From NCBI RefSeq assembly GCF_029846715.1, contig NZ_JARVWW010000012.1:1-64000 (forward strand): 64,000 bases of DNA, given 5' to 3'. The translations under genes and the position numbers were made by a program. How positions within the stretch are numbered: position 1 is the stretch's first letter; each line of letters opens with the position of its first letter. Positions 24,345 to 33,883 of the stretch are shown here, one piece after another. Below the pieces are notes generated by a model. The model worked only from the letters and a program-made list of their open reading frames with translations. It was not told the origin of the DNA and did no database searches. Source of the DNA: Bradyrhizobium nivariense. GTDB lineage: Bacteria > Pseudomonadota > Alphaproteobacteria > Rhizobiales > Xanthobacteraceae.

Positions 24345-25010
24345 ATGGACCAGGGCCGGCCAAAACCCGATCTGATCATCTTCGACTGCGACGGCGTGCT
24401 GGTCGACAGTGAGCTGTTGAGCTGTCGCTGCCTGTCCGACGTGCTGGCCGAATGCGGCATCGCGCTGAGCCAGGAGCAGGCGCTCGAGCTCTTTCTCGGA
24501 CGCAGCACCAAGGCGGTCGAGCAGCATTATCGGGATCTCGGGCAGATCGTGCCGGACGGCTTTCTGCCACGCTTGAAGTCGCACGTGCTGACGACGTTTG
24601 GGGAGGTGCTTCAGCCGATCCCCGGTATAGACGCCGTGGTGTCCGGATTGAAGATGCCGTATTGCGTGGCCTCGTCGAGCGATCTCGACAGGGTCGCACT
24701 GTCTCTGAATGTCACCGGTCTCGCGCCGCTTTTCGGCGACCGGCTCTATACCGCGCAAATGGTCAAGCGCGGCAAGCCGGCGCCAGACCTTTTTCTTTAC
24801 GCCGCCGAGAAGATGCGAACCGATCCTTCTCGCATCCTCGTGATCGAGGACAGTGCGAGCGGCGTGCAGGCGGGCAAGGCGGCTGGCATGACCGTCTGGG
24901 GATTTGTCGGCGGTAGCCATTATCGCGGCCGCGACGGGCAGGCTATATTGTCCGGTGCGGGGGCCGACCGGGTCTTCGCGCGCATGATCGATTTCTGGAA
25001 GGACGCCTGA
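24345..25010 (+). CDS. HAD family hydrolase, beta-phosphoglucomutase-like
   Basis: Protein of 221 residues with HAD motif I DCDGVLVDSE (D14, D16), motif II in ASSSDLDR, the motif III lysine in KRGKPAPDLFLYAA and motif IV in VIEDSASGVQAG. The cap domain type suggests a sugar-phosphate or polyol-phosphate phosphatase/mutase. It lies 8 bp upstream of the SorC-type regulator and behind the polyol operator, so it probably acts on a phosphorylated intermediate of the polyol pathway. The ribosome site is weak. The exact substrate is unknown. Confidence 0.85.
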   Translation: MDQGRPKPDLIIFDCDGVLVDSELLSCRCLSDVLAECGIALSQEQALELFLGRSTKAVEQHYRDLGQIVPDGFLPRLKSHVLTTFGEVLQPIPGIDAVVSGLKMPYCVASSSDLDRVALSLNVTGLAPLFGDRLYTAQMVKRGKPAPDLFLYAAEKMRTDPSRILVIEDSASGVQAGKAAGMTVWGFVGGSHYRGRDGQAILSGAGADRVFARMIDFWKDA

Positions 25011-25018
25011 CGCCTGCC

Positions 25019-25969
25019 ATGGCCGCCGAGAACGAAAAGTCCAGGCTTGATGACGCCGCGCGCGCCGGCTGGCTCTATTTCATTGCCGGTCACACCCAGG
25101 ACGAGATCGCGAAAATGCTCCAGGTGTCGCGCGCCTCGGCGCAGCGGCTGGTGTCGTTGTGTCTCGCCGAACGGCTCATCACCTTCCGGCTCGAACATCC
25201 CATCGCCGCGTGCATGGAATTGGCGGCGCGTCTGAAGGAGCGTTTCGACCTTGCGCATTGCGAGGTGGTGCCGGCCGATCCTGCGGCGCCGCAGGCCACC
25301 GCTGGCATTGCCGAACGCTGCGCCAACCTGCTCGACGCGACGCTGCGCTCCGAGACACCCGTCATCGTCGCGCTCGGGACGGGACGCGCGGTGCGTGCCG
25401 CGGTCGAGCGCGTCACGCCGATCGACCGGCCCAATCACCAGATCGTCTCGCTGGTCGGCAACATCTCCGCCGACGGCTCTGCGAGCTTCTACGATACCGT
25501 TGGCCGGCTCGCCGACCGCACCGGCGCGCGGCATTATCCGATGCCGCTGCCGTTCCTGATGTCGTCCGAAGACGAGCGCAACAGGATGGTCCGGATCGAG
25601 CCGATCACGAAGGTGAAGGCGGTCGCGGCCAAGGCGGATTTGCGTCTCGTCGGCATCGGCCAGATGGACCAGAAGGCGCAGGTCCATGTCGACGGCTTCG
25701 TCACCCGCGATGAACTGTTCGAGATGATGCGGCAGGGGGCGATCGGCGAGATCACCGGCTGGGCCTACGATTCCAAGGGCCGCCTGCTGAAGGCCGGCAC
25801 CAACAAGCGCCTGACCAGCATTCCGCCGGAGGTCCCGGCAAAGACCACGACGATCGGCGCCGCGGTCGGTGCGGCCAAGGTGCCGGCGATCGCGGCGGCG
25901 CTGAACGGGCGGTTGATCAACGGGCTGATCACGGACGAGGCGACCGCAAGGGCGATTCTGGAGCGCTGA
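25019..25969 (+). CDS. SorC/DeoR-type sugar-binding transcriptional regulator (SmoC-like)
   Basis: Regulator of 316 residues. The N-terminal HTH (GHTQDEIAKMLQVSRASAQRLVSLCL) is followed by a SorC/SugarBP effector domain (VALGTGRAVRAAVE, VSLVGNISADGS, VDGFVTRDELFEMMRQGAIGEITGWAYD). The family includes the sorbitol/mannitol regulator SmoC. Genes for a sorbitol-type importer start 333 bp downstream, and both units carry the same 25-bp palindrome. It is thus probably an autoregulated repressor or activator induced by a polyol or its phosphate. Confidence 0.9.
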   Translation: MAAENEKSRLDDAARAGWLYFIAGHTQDEIAKMLQVSRASAQRLVSLCLAERLITFRLEHPIAACMELAARLKERFDLAHCEVVPADPAAPQATAGIAERCANLLDATLRSETPVIVALGTGRAVRAAVERVTPIDRPNHQIVSLVGNISADGSASFYDTVGRLADRTGARHYPMPLPFLMSSEDERNRMVRIEPITKVKAVAAKADLRLVGIGQMDQKAQVHVDGFVTRDELFEMMRQGAIGEITGWAYDSKGRLLKAGTNKRLTSIPPEVPAKTTTIGAAVGAAKVPAIAAALNGRLINGLITDEATARAILER

Positions 25970-26024
25970 GGCCGTTCGCTGTTTCTGCGTGGCCGCGAGG
26001 CGGGAGTCTCGCCACCCACACCGC

Positions 26025-26165
26025 TGTCATCGTCCGCGAAGGCGGACGATCCAGTACGCTGCGGGCAGGCTTGGGGCAAATCAACAGGCGGCACGGAGTA
26101 CTGGATGCCCCGCCGGAGCCTGTCATCGGGCTCGCCGAAGGCGAGACCCGGTGGCGGGGCATGAC
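26025..26165. repeat. Palindromic intergenic repeat (TGTCATCG...GGCATGAC)
   Basis: Starts TGTCATCGTCCGCGAAGG, with CGTCCGCGAAGGCGGACG as an internal stem and ATCCAGTAC. It later has AGTACTGGATGCCCCGCC and ends GGCGGGGCATGAC. It is a longer member of the family at 5685-5786 and fills most of the gap 25970-26302; the remainder is the smoE promoter region. Confidence 0.75.
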
Positions 26166-26222
26166 GGGAGGAGGGTATCGCACCGCAGCACTCATAAGTT
26201 GCGGGAATGCCTGCGCGCTTGC

Positions 26223-26273
26223 TTGACAACAGCACCCGCTCGGCTGAACATACGCCCAACGCGTGGGCATATG
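26223..26273 (+). promoter_or_regulatory. smoE promoter with overlapping 25-bp operator
   Basis: TTGACA (26223-26228), a 17-bp spacer and GAACAT (26246-26251) form a plausible sigma-70 promoter. The palindrome CATACGCCCA-ACGCG-TGGGCATATG at 26249-26273 overlaps the -10 and start-point region. Only one position breaks the symmetry of its arms (C against A next to the GCCCA arm is compatible with its partner). A related copy is at 24307-24331. Confidence 0.65.
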
Positions 26274-26302
26274 CCCAAAAGCGCGAACTTAGGGAGGTCA
26301 CC

Positions 26303-27616
26303 GTGAAACACGTGCTCGGCGCCGTCTGCGGCGCGTCTGTCCTGCTTCTGGCCGTCCCCGCGATGGCCGAAACGACCCTGACGATCGCCACCGTGAACAA
26401 CGGCGACATGATCCGCATGCAGGGGCTGACGGCCGAATTCACCAAGAAGAATCCCGACATATCGGTCAAATGGGTGACGCTTGAGGAGAACGTGCTGCGC
26501 CAGCGCGTCACCACCGACATCGCCACCAAGGGCGGCCAGTTCGACGTCCTCACCATCGGCACCTACGAGGTGCCGATCTGGGCCAAGAAGGGCTGGCTGG
26601 TGCCGCTTGCCAATCTCGGCGCCGACTACGACGTCGCCGACCTCTTGCCCAAGATCAAGGATGCGGTCTCCGTCGACGGCAAGCTCTACGCCGCGCCGTT
26701 CTACGGCGAGAGCTCGATGGTGATGTACCGCACCGACCTGTTCGACAAGGCCGGCCTCAAGATGCCGGAAAAGCCGACCTGGGATTTCGTGATCGACGCC
26801 GCCAAGAAGCTCACCGACAAGAGTGCGGGCGTCTACGGGATCTGCCTGCGCGGCAAGGCCGGCTGGGGCGAGAACATGGCGTTTCTCTCCGCCATGGCCA
26901 ATTCGTATGGGGCGCGCTGGTTCGACGAGAAGTGGCAGCCGCAGTTCAACACCCCGGAATGGAAGGCGACGCTGTCGACCTATGTCGACCTGATGAAGCA
27001 GGCCGGCCCTCCCGGTGCGAGCTCGAACGGCTTCAACGAGAACCTCGCGCTGTTCAATGCCGGCAAGTGCGCGATGTGGATCGATGCCACCGTCGCGGCG
27101 TCCTTCGTCACCAACCCGAAGGACTCCAAGGTCGCCGACAAGGTCGGCTTCGCGCTGGCGCCCAACACCGGGCTCGGCAAGAATGCCAACTGGCTGTGGG
27201 CCTGGAGTCTCGCAATCCCCGCCGGCTCGAAGAAGTCAGAAGCCGCCGAGAAGTTCATCGCCTGGGCCACCAGCAAGGACTACACCAAGGTCGTGGCCGC
27301 GAAGGAGGGCTGGGCCAACGTGCCGCCGGGCACGCGCACCTCGCTCTACCAAAACCCCGAATATCTGAAGGTCGCCCCGTTCGCCAAGCTGACGCTGGCC
27401 TCGATCGATGCCGCCGATCCGAACAAGCCGACGGTGAAGCCGGTGCCCTATGTCGGCGTGCAATATGCGGCGATCCCCGAATTCCAGGGCATCGGCACGC
27501 AGGTGGGCCAGCAATTCTCGGCCGCGCTCGCGGGATCGATGACCGTCGATGCCGCGCTCACCGCGGCGCAATCCGCAACCGAGCGCGAGATGAAGCGCGC
27601 GGGTTACATCAAGTGA
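26303..27616 (+). CDS. smoE: Polyol (sorbitol/mannitol-type) ABC transporter substrate-binding protein
   Basis: Periplasmic binding protein of 437 residues with a signal peptide to about residue 22 (AVPAMA). It has SmoE-like features: TLTIATVNNGDMIRMQ at the mature start, VLTIGTYEVPIWAKKGWL, and AAPFYGESSMVMYRTDLF. The start is GTG 26303, preceded by AGGGAGG at 26291-26297; the frame further upstream crosses the operator and is not coding. It is first in the smoEFGK-dehydrogenase-kinase operon. It probably binds sorbitol, mannitol, arabinitol or related polyols. Confidence 0.88.
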   Translation: MKHVLGAVCGASVLLLAVPAMAETTLTIATVNNGDMIRMQGLTAEFTKKNPDISVKWVTLEENVLRQRVTTDIATKGGQFDVLTIGTYEVPIWAKKGWLVPLANLGADYDVADLLPKIKDAVSVDGKLYAAPFYGESSMVMYRTDLFDKAGLKMPEKPTWDFVIDAAKKLTDKSAGVYGICLRGKAGWGENMAFLSAMANSYGARWFDEKWQPQFNTPEWKATLSTYVDLMKQAGPPGASSNGFNENLALFNAGKCAMWIDATVAASFVTNPKDSKVADKVGFALAPNTGLGKNANWLWAWSLAIPAGSKKSEAAEKFIAWATSKDYTKVVAAKEGWANVPPGTRTSLYQNPEYLKVAPFAKLTLASIDAADPNKPTVKPVPYVGVQYAAIPEFQGIGTQVGQQFSAALAGSMTVDAALTAAQSATEREMKRAGYIK

Positions 27617-27706
27617 ACCCGAGCTCCCCCTCCTGAGCTCAGACTTGCGGCCATCCACCGCATCGGATGGATGGCCGCCTTCTTCCCGCAAGCGGAGAAG
27701 CCAAGA

Positions 27707-28579
27707 ATGGCAACCCGGCAGACGCAGCTTCTCGCACGGTCGCTCCTGACGCCGGCCGTCGGGCTGCTGTTCATCTGGATGATCGTCCCGCTCGCGCTGA
27801 CGATCTATTTCTCGACGCTGCATTACAGCCTGCTCGATCCCGGCTCGGAAGCGTTCATCGGCCTGGAAAATTTCCGTTACTTCCTCACCGATCCCGCGTT
27901 CATCGCGTCGCTCCAGAACACGCTGGTGCTGGTCGGCTCGGTGCTGGCGCTGACCGTCCTGCTCGGAATTCCGCTGGCGCTGCTGCTCGACCAGCCCGTG
28001 ATCGGCCTCAACATTGTGCGGCTGATGGTGATCGCGCCGTTCTTCGTCATGCCGACGGTGAGCGCGCTGGTCTGGAAGAACCTGTTGATGCATCCGGTGT
28101 CCGGGCTGTTCGCCTGGATCGCGTCGGTGTTCGGGTTGACGCCGATCGACTGGTTCAACGACGTGCCGCTGTTGGCCGTGATCCTGATCGTGTCCTGGCA
28201 ATGGCTGCCGTTTGCGACGCTGATTTTGCTTACTGCGATGCAGTCGCTTGACGAAGAGCAGAAGGAAGCCGCCGAAATGGACGGTGCCAGCGCGGTCTCG
28301 ACCTTCATCTACATCACGCTGCCGCACCTTGCGCGTCCGATCACGGTGGTGATCCTGATCGAGACGATCTTCCTGCTCACCGTCTTTGCCGAGATTTACG
28401 TCACCACGGGCGGCGGCCCGGGACTGTCGACCACCAACATCGCCTTCCTGATCTATTCGCAGGCACTGATCCAGTACGATGTCGGCACCGCCTCGGCGGG
28501 CGGCCTCGTCGCTGTCGTGATCGCCAACATTGTTGCCTTTTTCCTCGTGCGTATCGTCGGCCGCAACCTGGAGGCATGA
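27707..28579 (+). CDS. smoF: Polyol ABC transporter permease SmoF-like
   Basis: Permease of 290 residues, six transmembrane helices, MalF-like class. The EAA loop is EAAEMDGASAVSTFIYITLPHLARP near residue 197. The ATG at 27707 has a GCGGAGAAG ribosome site; an ATG 36 bp upstream is less likely. It pairs with SmoG to form the channel. Confidence 0.9.
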   Translation: MATRQTQLLARSLLTPAVGLLFIWMIVPLALTIYFSTLHYSLLDPGSEAFIGLENFRYFLTDPAFIASLQNTLVLVGSVLALTVLLGIPLALLLDQPVIGLNIVRLMVIAPFFVMPTVSALVWKNLLMHPVSGLFAWIASVFGLTPIDWFNDVPLLAVILIVSWQWLPFATLILLTAMQSLDEEQKEAAEMDGASAVSTFIYITLPHLARPITVVILIETIFLLTVFAEIYVTTGGGPGLSTTNIAFLIYSQALIQYDVGTASAGGLVAVVIANIVAFFLVRIVGRNLEA

Positions 28580-28582
28580 GAC

Positions 28583-29413
28583 ATGGCGCGAATGGCGACG
28601 ACGAAGCAGGTGGCGGTATCGACGATCGGCGCCTGGCTGTTCGGCTTCCTGATCTTCTTTCCGATCCTCTGGATGGTGCTGGCGAGCTTCAAGACCGAAC
28701 TTGAGGCCTTCGCGATTCCGCCGTCCTTCCTGTTCTTCCACTGGACCACGGAAAACTACGCGACCGTGCAGGAGCGCAGCGACTATCTCCACCACGCGCT
28801 GAACTCGATCATCATCGCCGGCGGCTCGACGCTCATTGCGCTTTTGATCGCCATTCCCGCAGCCTGGTCGATGGCGTTCTCGCCGACCAAGCGCACCAAG
28901 GACATCCTGCTCTGGATGCTCTCGACCAAGATGATGCCGCCGGTCGGCGTGCTGGTGCCGATCTACCTGATCTACAAGTCCTTCGGCCTGCTCGATTCCC
29001 GCATCGGCCTCGTCTTCATCCTGTGCCTCGGAAACTTGCCGATCGTGATCTGGATGCTCTTCACCTATTTCAAGGAAATCCCGCGCGACATCCTGGAAGC
29101 CGCGCGCATGGACGGCGCCACCATCGGCCGCGAGCTGGTCTATGTCCTGACGCCGATGGCGATCCCGGGGCTCGCCTCGACCATGCTGCTCAATTTGATC
29201 CTCGCCTGGAACGAGGCGTTCTGGACGCTCAATCTGTCGACCTCGAGCGCCGCGCCGCTCACCACGTTCATCGCGTCCTATTCGAGCCCGGAAGGGCTGT
29301 TCTGGGCAAAGCTGTCGGCGGCCTCGACGCTGGCGATTGCGCCTATTCTCGTCCTCGGTTGGTTCAGCCAGAAGCAGCTCGTGCGCGGGCTCACCTTCGG
29401 CGCGGTGAAGTAA
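28583..29413 (+). CDS. smoG: Polyol ABC transporter permease SmoG-like
   Basis: Permease of 276 residues, MalG-like. The EAA loop is LEAARMDGATIGRELVYVLTPMAIPGL near residue 171. It starts 3 bp after the SmoF stop and is followed 15 bp later by the ATPase gene. Confidence 0.9.
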   Translation: MARMATTKQVAVSTIGAWLFGFLIFFPILWMVLASFKTELEAFAIPPSFLFFHWTTENYATVQERSDYLHHALNSIIIAGGSTLIALLIAIPAAWSMAFSPTKRTKDILLWMLSTKMMPPVGVLVPIYLIYKSFGLLDSRIGLVFILCLGNLPIVIWMLFTYFKEIPRDILEAARMDGATIGRELVYVLTPMAIPGLASTMLLNLILAWNEAFWTLNLSTSSAAPLTTFIASYSSPEGLFWAKLSAASTLAIAPILVLGWFSQKQLVRGLTFGAVK

Positions 29414-29428
29414 AGGGGCTGCCGGATC

Positions 29429-30436
<1,008 letters not shown>

Positions 30437-30437
30437 C

Positions 30438-30467
30438 AAGAAACGGCAAGAAACGGCAAGAAACGGA
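30438..30467 (+). repeat. 10-bp tandem repeat, three copies
   Basis: AAGAAACGGC, AAGAAACGGC and AAGAAACGGA in direct array fill the 40-bp gap between the ATPase gene and the dehydrogenase gene. The last copy supplies the purine-rich ribosome-binding region of the dehydrogenase, so copy number could tune its translation. Confidence 0.85.
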
Positions 30468-30476
30468 AAGAGCAAC

Positions 30477-31250
30477 ATGTACCTGGAAAAATTCAAGCTG
30501 AACGGCAAGACGGCGTTCATCACCGGCGGCGGGCAGGGCATCGGGCTCGCCTGCGCCGAAGCGCTGGCTGAAGCCGGCGCCAGGGTCGTCATCGGCGATC
30601 GTGACAGCAAGGTCGCCGACAGTGCGAAGGCCAGCCTGAAGGCGAAGGGCTTCGACGCCGAGACGGCGATCATGGACGTCACCGACACCAAGCGCGTGGC
30701 GGAGGTCGCGAGCGACCTCGTCGCCCGCCACGGCAATGTCGACATTCTCGTCAACAATGCCGGCATTGCGCGCAGCGAGACGCCGGCGGAGACCGTGGCC
30801 GACGAGCACTGGCTCAACGTCATCGACGTCAATCTCAATGGCACCTTCTGGTGCTGCCGCGAGTTCGGCAAGCACATGCTCAACGCCAAGAGCGGCGCTA
30901 TCGTCAATATCGGCTCGATGTCGGGTTTCATCGTCAACAAGCCGCAGGAGCAGTGCTTTTACAATGCCTCCAAGGCCGCGGTGCACCATCTCACGAAATC
31001 GCTCGCCGCCGAATGGGGCGCCCGCGGCGTCCGCGTCAACGCGGTGGCGCCGACCTATATCGAGACGCCGCTCAACGCCTTCGTGAAGAGTAACCCGAGA
31101 ATGTACGACGCCTGGATCGGTGGAACCCCGATGGCGCGGATGGGGCAGGTCGAGGAGATCGCCTCCGTGGTGCTGTTCCTTGCTTCCGAGGCCGCGAGCC
31201 TGATGACCGGCAGCATCGTGCTGGTGGATGGCGGCTACACTTGCTGGTAG
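30477..31250 (+). CDS. SDR family polyol dehydrogenase
   Basis: Short-chain dehydrogenase of 257 residues. The cofactor motif TGGGQGIG is at residues 16-23, NNAGIA at about 90-95, the catalytic Ser in GSMSGF, and YNASK (Tyr/Lys) near residue 162. It ends in the LVDGGYTCW type typical of polyol 2-dehydrogenases (arabinitol, galactitol or mannitol class). It should oxidise the imported polyol to a ketose for the following kinases. It is not the classical SmoS sequence, so I give no symbol. The ATG at 30477 is the start; the open frame upstream runs into smoK in another frame. Confidence 0.88.
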   Translation: MYLEKFKLNGKTAFITGGGQGIGLACAEALAEAGARVVIGDRDSKVADSAKASLKAKGFDAETAIMDVTDTKRVAEVASDLVARHGNVDILVNNAGIARSETPAETVADEHWLNVIDVNLNGTFWCCREFGKHMLNAKSGAIVNIGSMSGFIVNKPQEQCFYNASKAAVHHLTKSLAAEWGARGVRVNAVAPTYIETPLNAFVKSNPRMYDAWIGGTPMARMGQVEEIASVVLFLASEAASLMTGSIVLVDGGYTCW

Positions 31251-31288
31251 GCTTGCGTCAAAACTGACGAGAGCTTCCAGGAGCGACA

Positions 31289-32935
31289 ATGCCGCGAGCG
31301 TATATCGGCGTCGACGTGGGGACCACGAGCACGCGGGCAGGGGTGTTTGACGAGGCCGGCACCTTGCTGGCGATCGCGCGGCATCCGATCAGGATATGGC
31401 ACGAGGCCGGCGACATCGTCGAACAGTCGTCCCAGGATATCTGGGACGCTTGCACGGCGTCGGTGCGCGCCGCGATGGCGGAAGCTGCCATCGCGCCCGA
31501 CAGCGTCGGCGGCATCGGCTTCGACGCCACCTGTTCGCTCGTGGTGCTCGATATCAGGGGCGAGCCGATCACGGTCAGCGCCTCCGGCGACAGGCAGCGC
31601 AACGTCATCGTCTGGATGGATCACCGCGCCATTGCTGAGGCGCGGCTGATCAACGAAACTGGTGACGCCGTGCTGCGCTATGTCGGTGGCTCGATCTCGC
31701 CCGAGATGGAGATGCCGAAACTGCTGTGGCTGAAGCGGCACATGCGCGCGAGCTTCGATGCCGCCGGTCATTTCTTCGATCTGGCGGATTACCTGACCTG
31801 GCGCGCGACCGACTCGCTGCAGCGCTCGACCTGCACGGTCACCTGCAAGTGGAACTACCCCGCGCACGATGGGGGCGGCTGGAGCGCGCCGTTCTTCCAG
31901 CGGATCGGCCTCTCGGATTTCGTCGCCGAGAAATATGCCCGGATCGGCACCGAGATCGTCGCCCCCGGTACGCGCCTGGGTGCGGGTCTCACCCGCACTG
32001 CCGCGGCCGATCTCGGCCTGCCAGCGGGCACACCGGTCGGTGCGTCCCTGATCGACGCGCATGCCGGCGGCATCGGCGCGATCGGCGGCCGCGATGAATC
32101 GGACGGCGCGACAGATGTCGGCGACCGCCTTGCCTACATCATGGGAACGTCGGCCTGCATCATGGCGACGACCAAGGAGCCGTGCTTCGTGCCGGGCGTA
32201 TGGGGTCCATATTACTCCGGCATGGTGCCGGACTTCTGGCTCAACGAGGGCGGACAGTCGGCTGCGGGCGCGGCGATCGACCATCTTCTCAAATCGCATC
32301 CCGGCCACGCCGAAGCGAGCGCGGCGGCGCGCAGCGAGGACCTCGACCTCATCGAATTCCTCGAGCGCCGCATCATCGCGCGCACAGGCGGCGCCAGCCG
32401 CGCCGCGCTGCTGGCCCGCGACGTCCATGTCCTGCCCGAGTTCATCGGCAACCGCTCGCCCTACGCCGATCCTGACACGCGCGCGGTGATCGCGGGCCTC
32501 GATCTCGACACCGACATCGCTTCGATGGAACGGCTGTTCGTCGCCGGCCTGTGCGGGCTCGCCTATGGGCTTGCCGAGGTGATCGAGGCCTTTGCCGCGC
32601 ATGGCGTCCATTCCAGCATCATGATCATGGGCGGCGGTGCCAGCCGCAGTCCGCTGGTGCGGCAGATCATGGCCGATACGACTGGCCTCACCGTGGCGCT
32701 GCCGCAGACCAGGGAGCCGGTGCTGCTGGGCGCCGCGATGCTCGGCGCGGTCGCCGGCGGCGCCTATGCCTCGATCGGCGAGACCATGGCAAAGATGTCG
32801 GCGCTGGGACGGAAGAGCGAGCCGACCATGCCCGACATCGCCGCCTTTCACGCCCGCAAGCGCGAAGTCTACAAGCTGCTGCGCGAGGTCGATCGCGGCA
32901 GCCGCGCGGCGATGCGCGACATCGCAAGAGGTTGA
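31289..32935 (+). CDS. FGGY-family carbohydrate kinase (D-ribulokinase-like)
   Basis: Sugar kinase of 548 residues. The N-terminal phosphate motif is VGVDVGTTSTRAGVFD-like (IGVDVGTTSTRAGVFD), the substrate region has VIVWMDHRA, and C-terminal nucleotide motifs include MGGGASRSPLVRQIMAD. Length and the signature TSACIMATT resemble the eukaryotic-like FGGY/YDR109C D-ribulokinase branch rather than xylulokinase. It would phosphorylate a ketopentose made by the dehydrogenase. Ribulose or xylulose is likely, unproven. Confidence 0.87.
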   Translation: MPRAYIGVDVGTTSTRAGVFDEAGTLLAIARHPIRIWHEAGDIVEQSSQDIWDACTASVRAAMAEAAIAPDSVGGIGFDATCSLVVLDIRGEPITVSASGDRQRNVIVWMDHRAIAEARLINETGDAVLRYVGGSISPEMEMPKLLWLKRHMRASFDAAGHFFDLADYLTWRATDSLQRSTCTVTCKWNYPAHDGGGWSAPFFQRIGLSDFVAEKYARIGTEIVAPGTRLGAGLTRTAAADLGLPAGTPVGASLIDAHAGGIGAIGGRDESDGATDVGDRLAYIMGTSACIMATTKEPCFVPGVWGPYYSGMVPDFWLNEGGQSAAGAAIDHLLKSHPGHAEASAAARSEDLDLIEFLERRIIARTGGASRAALLARDVHVLPEFIGNRSPYADPDTRAVIAGLDLDTDIASMERLFVAGLCGLAYGLAEVIEAFAAHGVHSSIMIMGGGASRSPLVRQIMADTTGLTVALPQTREPVLLGAAMLGAVAGGAYASIGETMAKMSALGRKSEPTMPDIAAFHARKREVYKLLREVDRGSRAAMRDIARG

Positions 32936-32940
32936 AACGG

Positions 32941-33876
32941 ATGCTGATTTCCTGCGGCGATGCGCTGATCGATTTCGTGCCGACGCGGAGCGGCGACGGC
33001 CGCGAGGCGGTGATGCCGGCTGTCGGCGGCTCCTGCCTCAACGTCGCAATCGGCATGGCGCGGCTGGGCGCGCCGACAGGCTTCGTCGGTGGCATCTCGA
33101 CGGACATGTTCGGGCGCATGATCGCCGACCACGCCGCTGGCTCCAATGTCGAACTCGGTCTCGCCACAAGCAGCGATCACCAGACCACGCTCGCCTTCGT
33201 TCGCATCGTCGCAGGCGAGTCGCATTACGCGTTCTACGATGCCGAGACCGCGACGCGGAACTGGACCTATCGCCGCGGCACCATTCCATTCGCGACCGTC
33301 GAGGCCGTCCATGTCGGCTCGACCACGCTCGTCAACGACCAGGGCGCGACCGAGACCAGGGCCCTGATCGCGGACGCACGGGCGTCCTCGACAATCTCCT
33401 TTGATCCGAACTGCCGGCCCAACCTCGTCAAGGACAAGCCGGCCTATCTGGCGCGCATGACCGAGTTTGCCGGCTGTGCCGATCTCATCAAGATGTCGGA
33501 CGTCGATTTTGCTTACCTGTTCGGCGACGAGCCGTATCAGCAGCGCGCGAGCACGCTGCTCGCACGGGGCGCGAGCCTCGTCGTCATCACTCGCGGCAAC
33601 AATGGCGCGATCGGGTGGCATGCGGGGGCAGGGCAGATCGAGGTCGCCGCGCCCAAGGTCGCGGTCGCCGACACCATCGGCGCGGGCGACAGTTTTCAGG
33701 CGGCGTTGTTGTTCGCCCTGCACAAGCAGGGGCGTCTCGCGCGCGAGACATTGACGAGCATCGGCGCAGACGAGCTTCGCCGTGCGCTGTCCTTCGCCGC
33801 CAATTGCGCCGGCCTGACCTGCACCCGTCCCGGTGCCGATCCGCCGTGGAGCCATGAGGTCACCTGGAGCTTGTAG
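32941..33876 (+). CDS. PfkB-family carbohydrate kinase (fructokinase-like)
   Basis: Kinase of 311 residues with the N-terminal pattern LISCGDALIDFVP, the GG motif region VGGSCLNVAIGMARLG near residue 28, and the C-terminal ATP/catalytic motif DTIGAGDSFQAAL near residue 245 (Asp in GAGD is the base). A fructokinase would complete sorbitol or mannitol use. It starts 5 bp after the FGGY kinase and ends 7 bp from the convergent LysR gene, so it is the last gene of the polyol operon. Confidence 0.88.
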   Translation: MLISCGDALIDFVPTRSGDGREAVMPAVGGSCLNVAIGMARLGAPTGFVGGISTDMFGRMIADHAAGSNVELGLATSSDHQTTLAFVRIVAGESHYAFYDAETATRNWTYRRGTIPFATVEAVHVGSTTLVNDQGATETRALIADARASSTISFDPNCRPNLVKDKPAYLARMTEFAGCADLIKMSDVDFAYLFGDEPYQQRASTLLARGASLVVITRGNNGAIGWHAGAGQIEVAAPKVAVADTIGAGDSFQAALLFALHKQGRLARETLTSIGADELRRALSFAANCAGLTCTRPGADPPWSHEVTWSL

Positions 33877-33883
33877 CGCCGCG

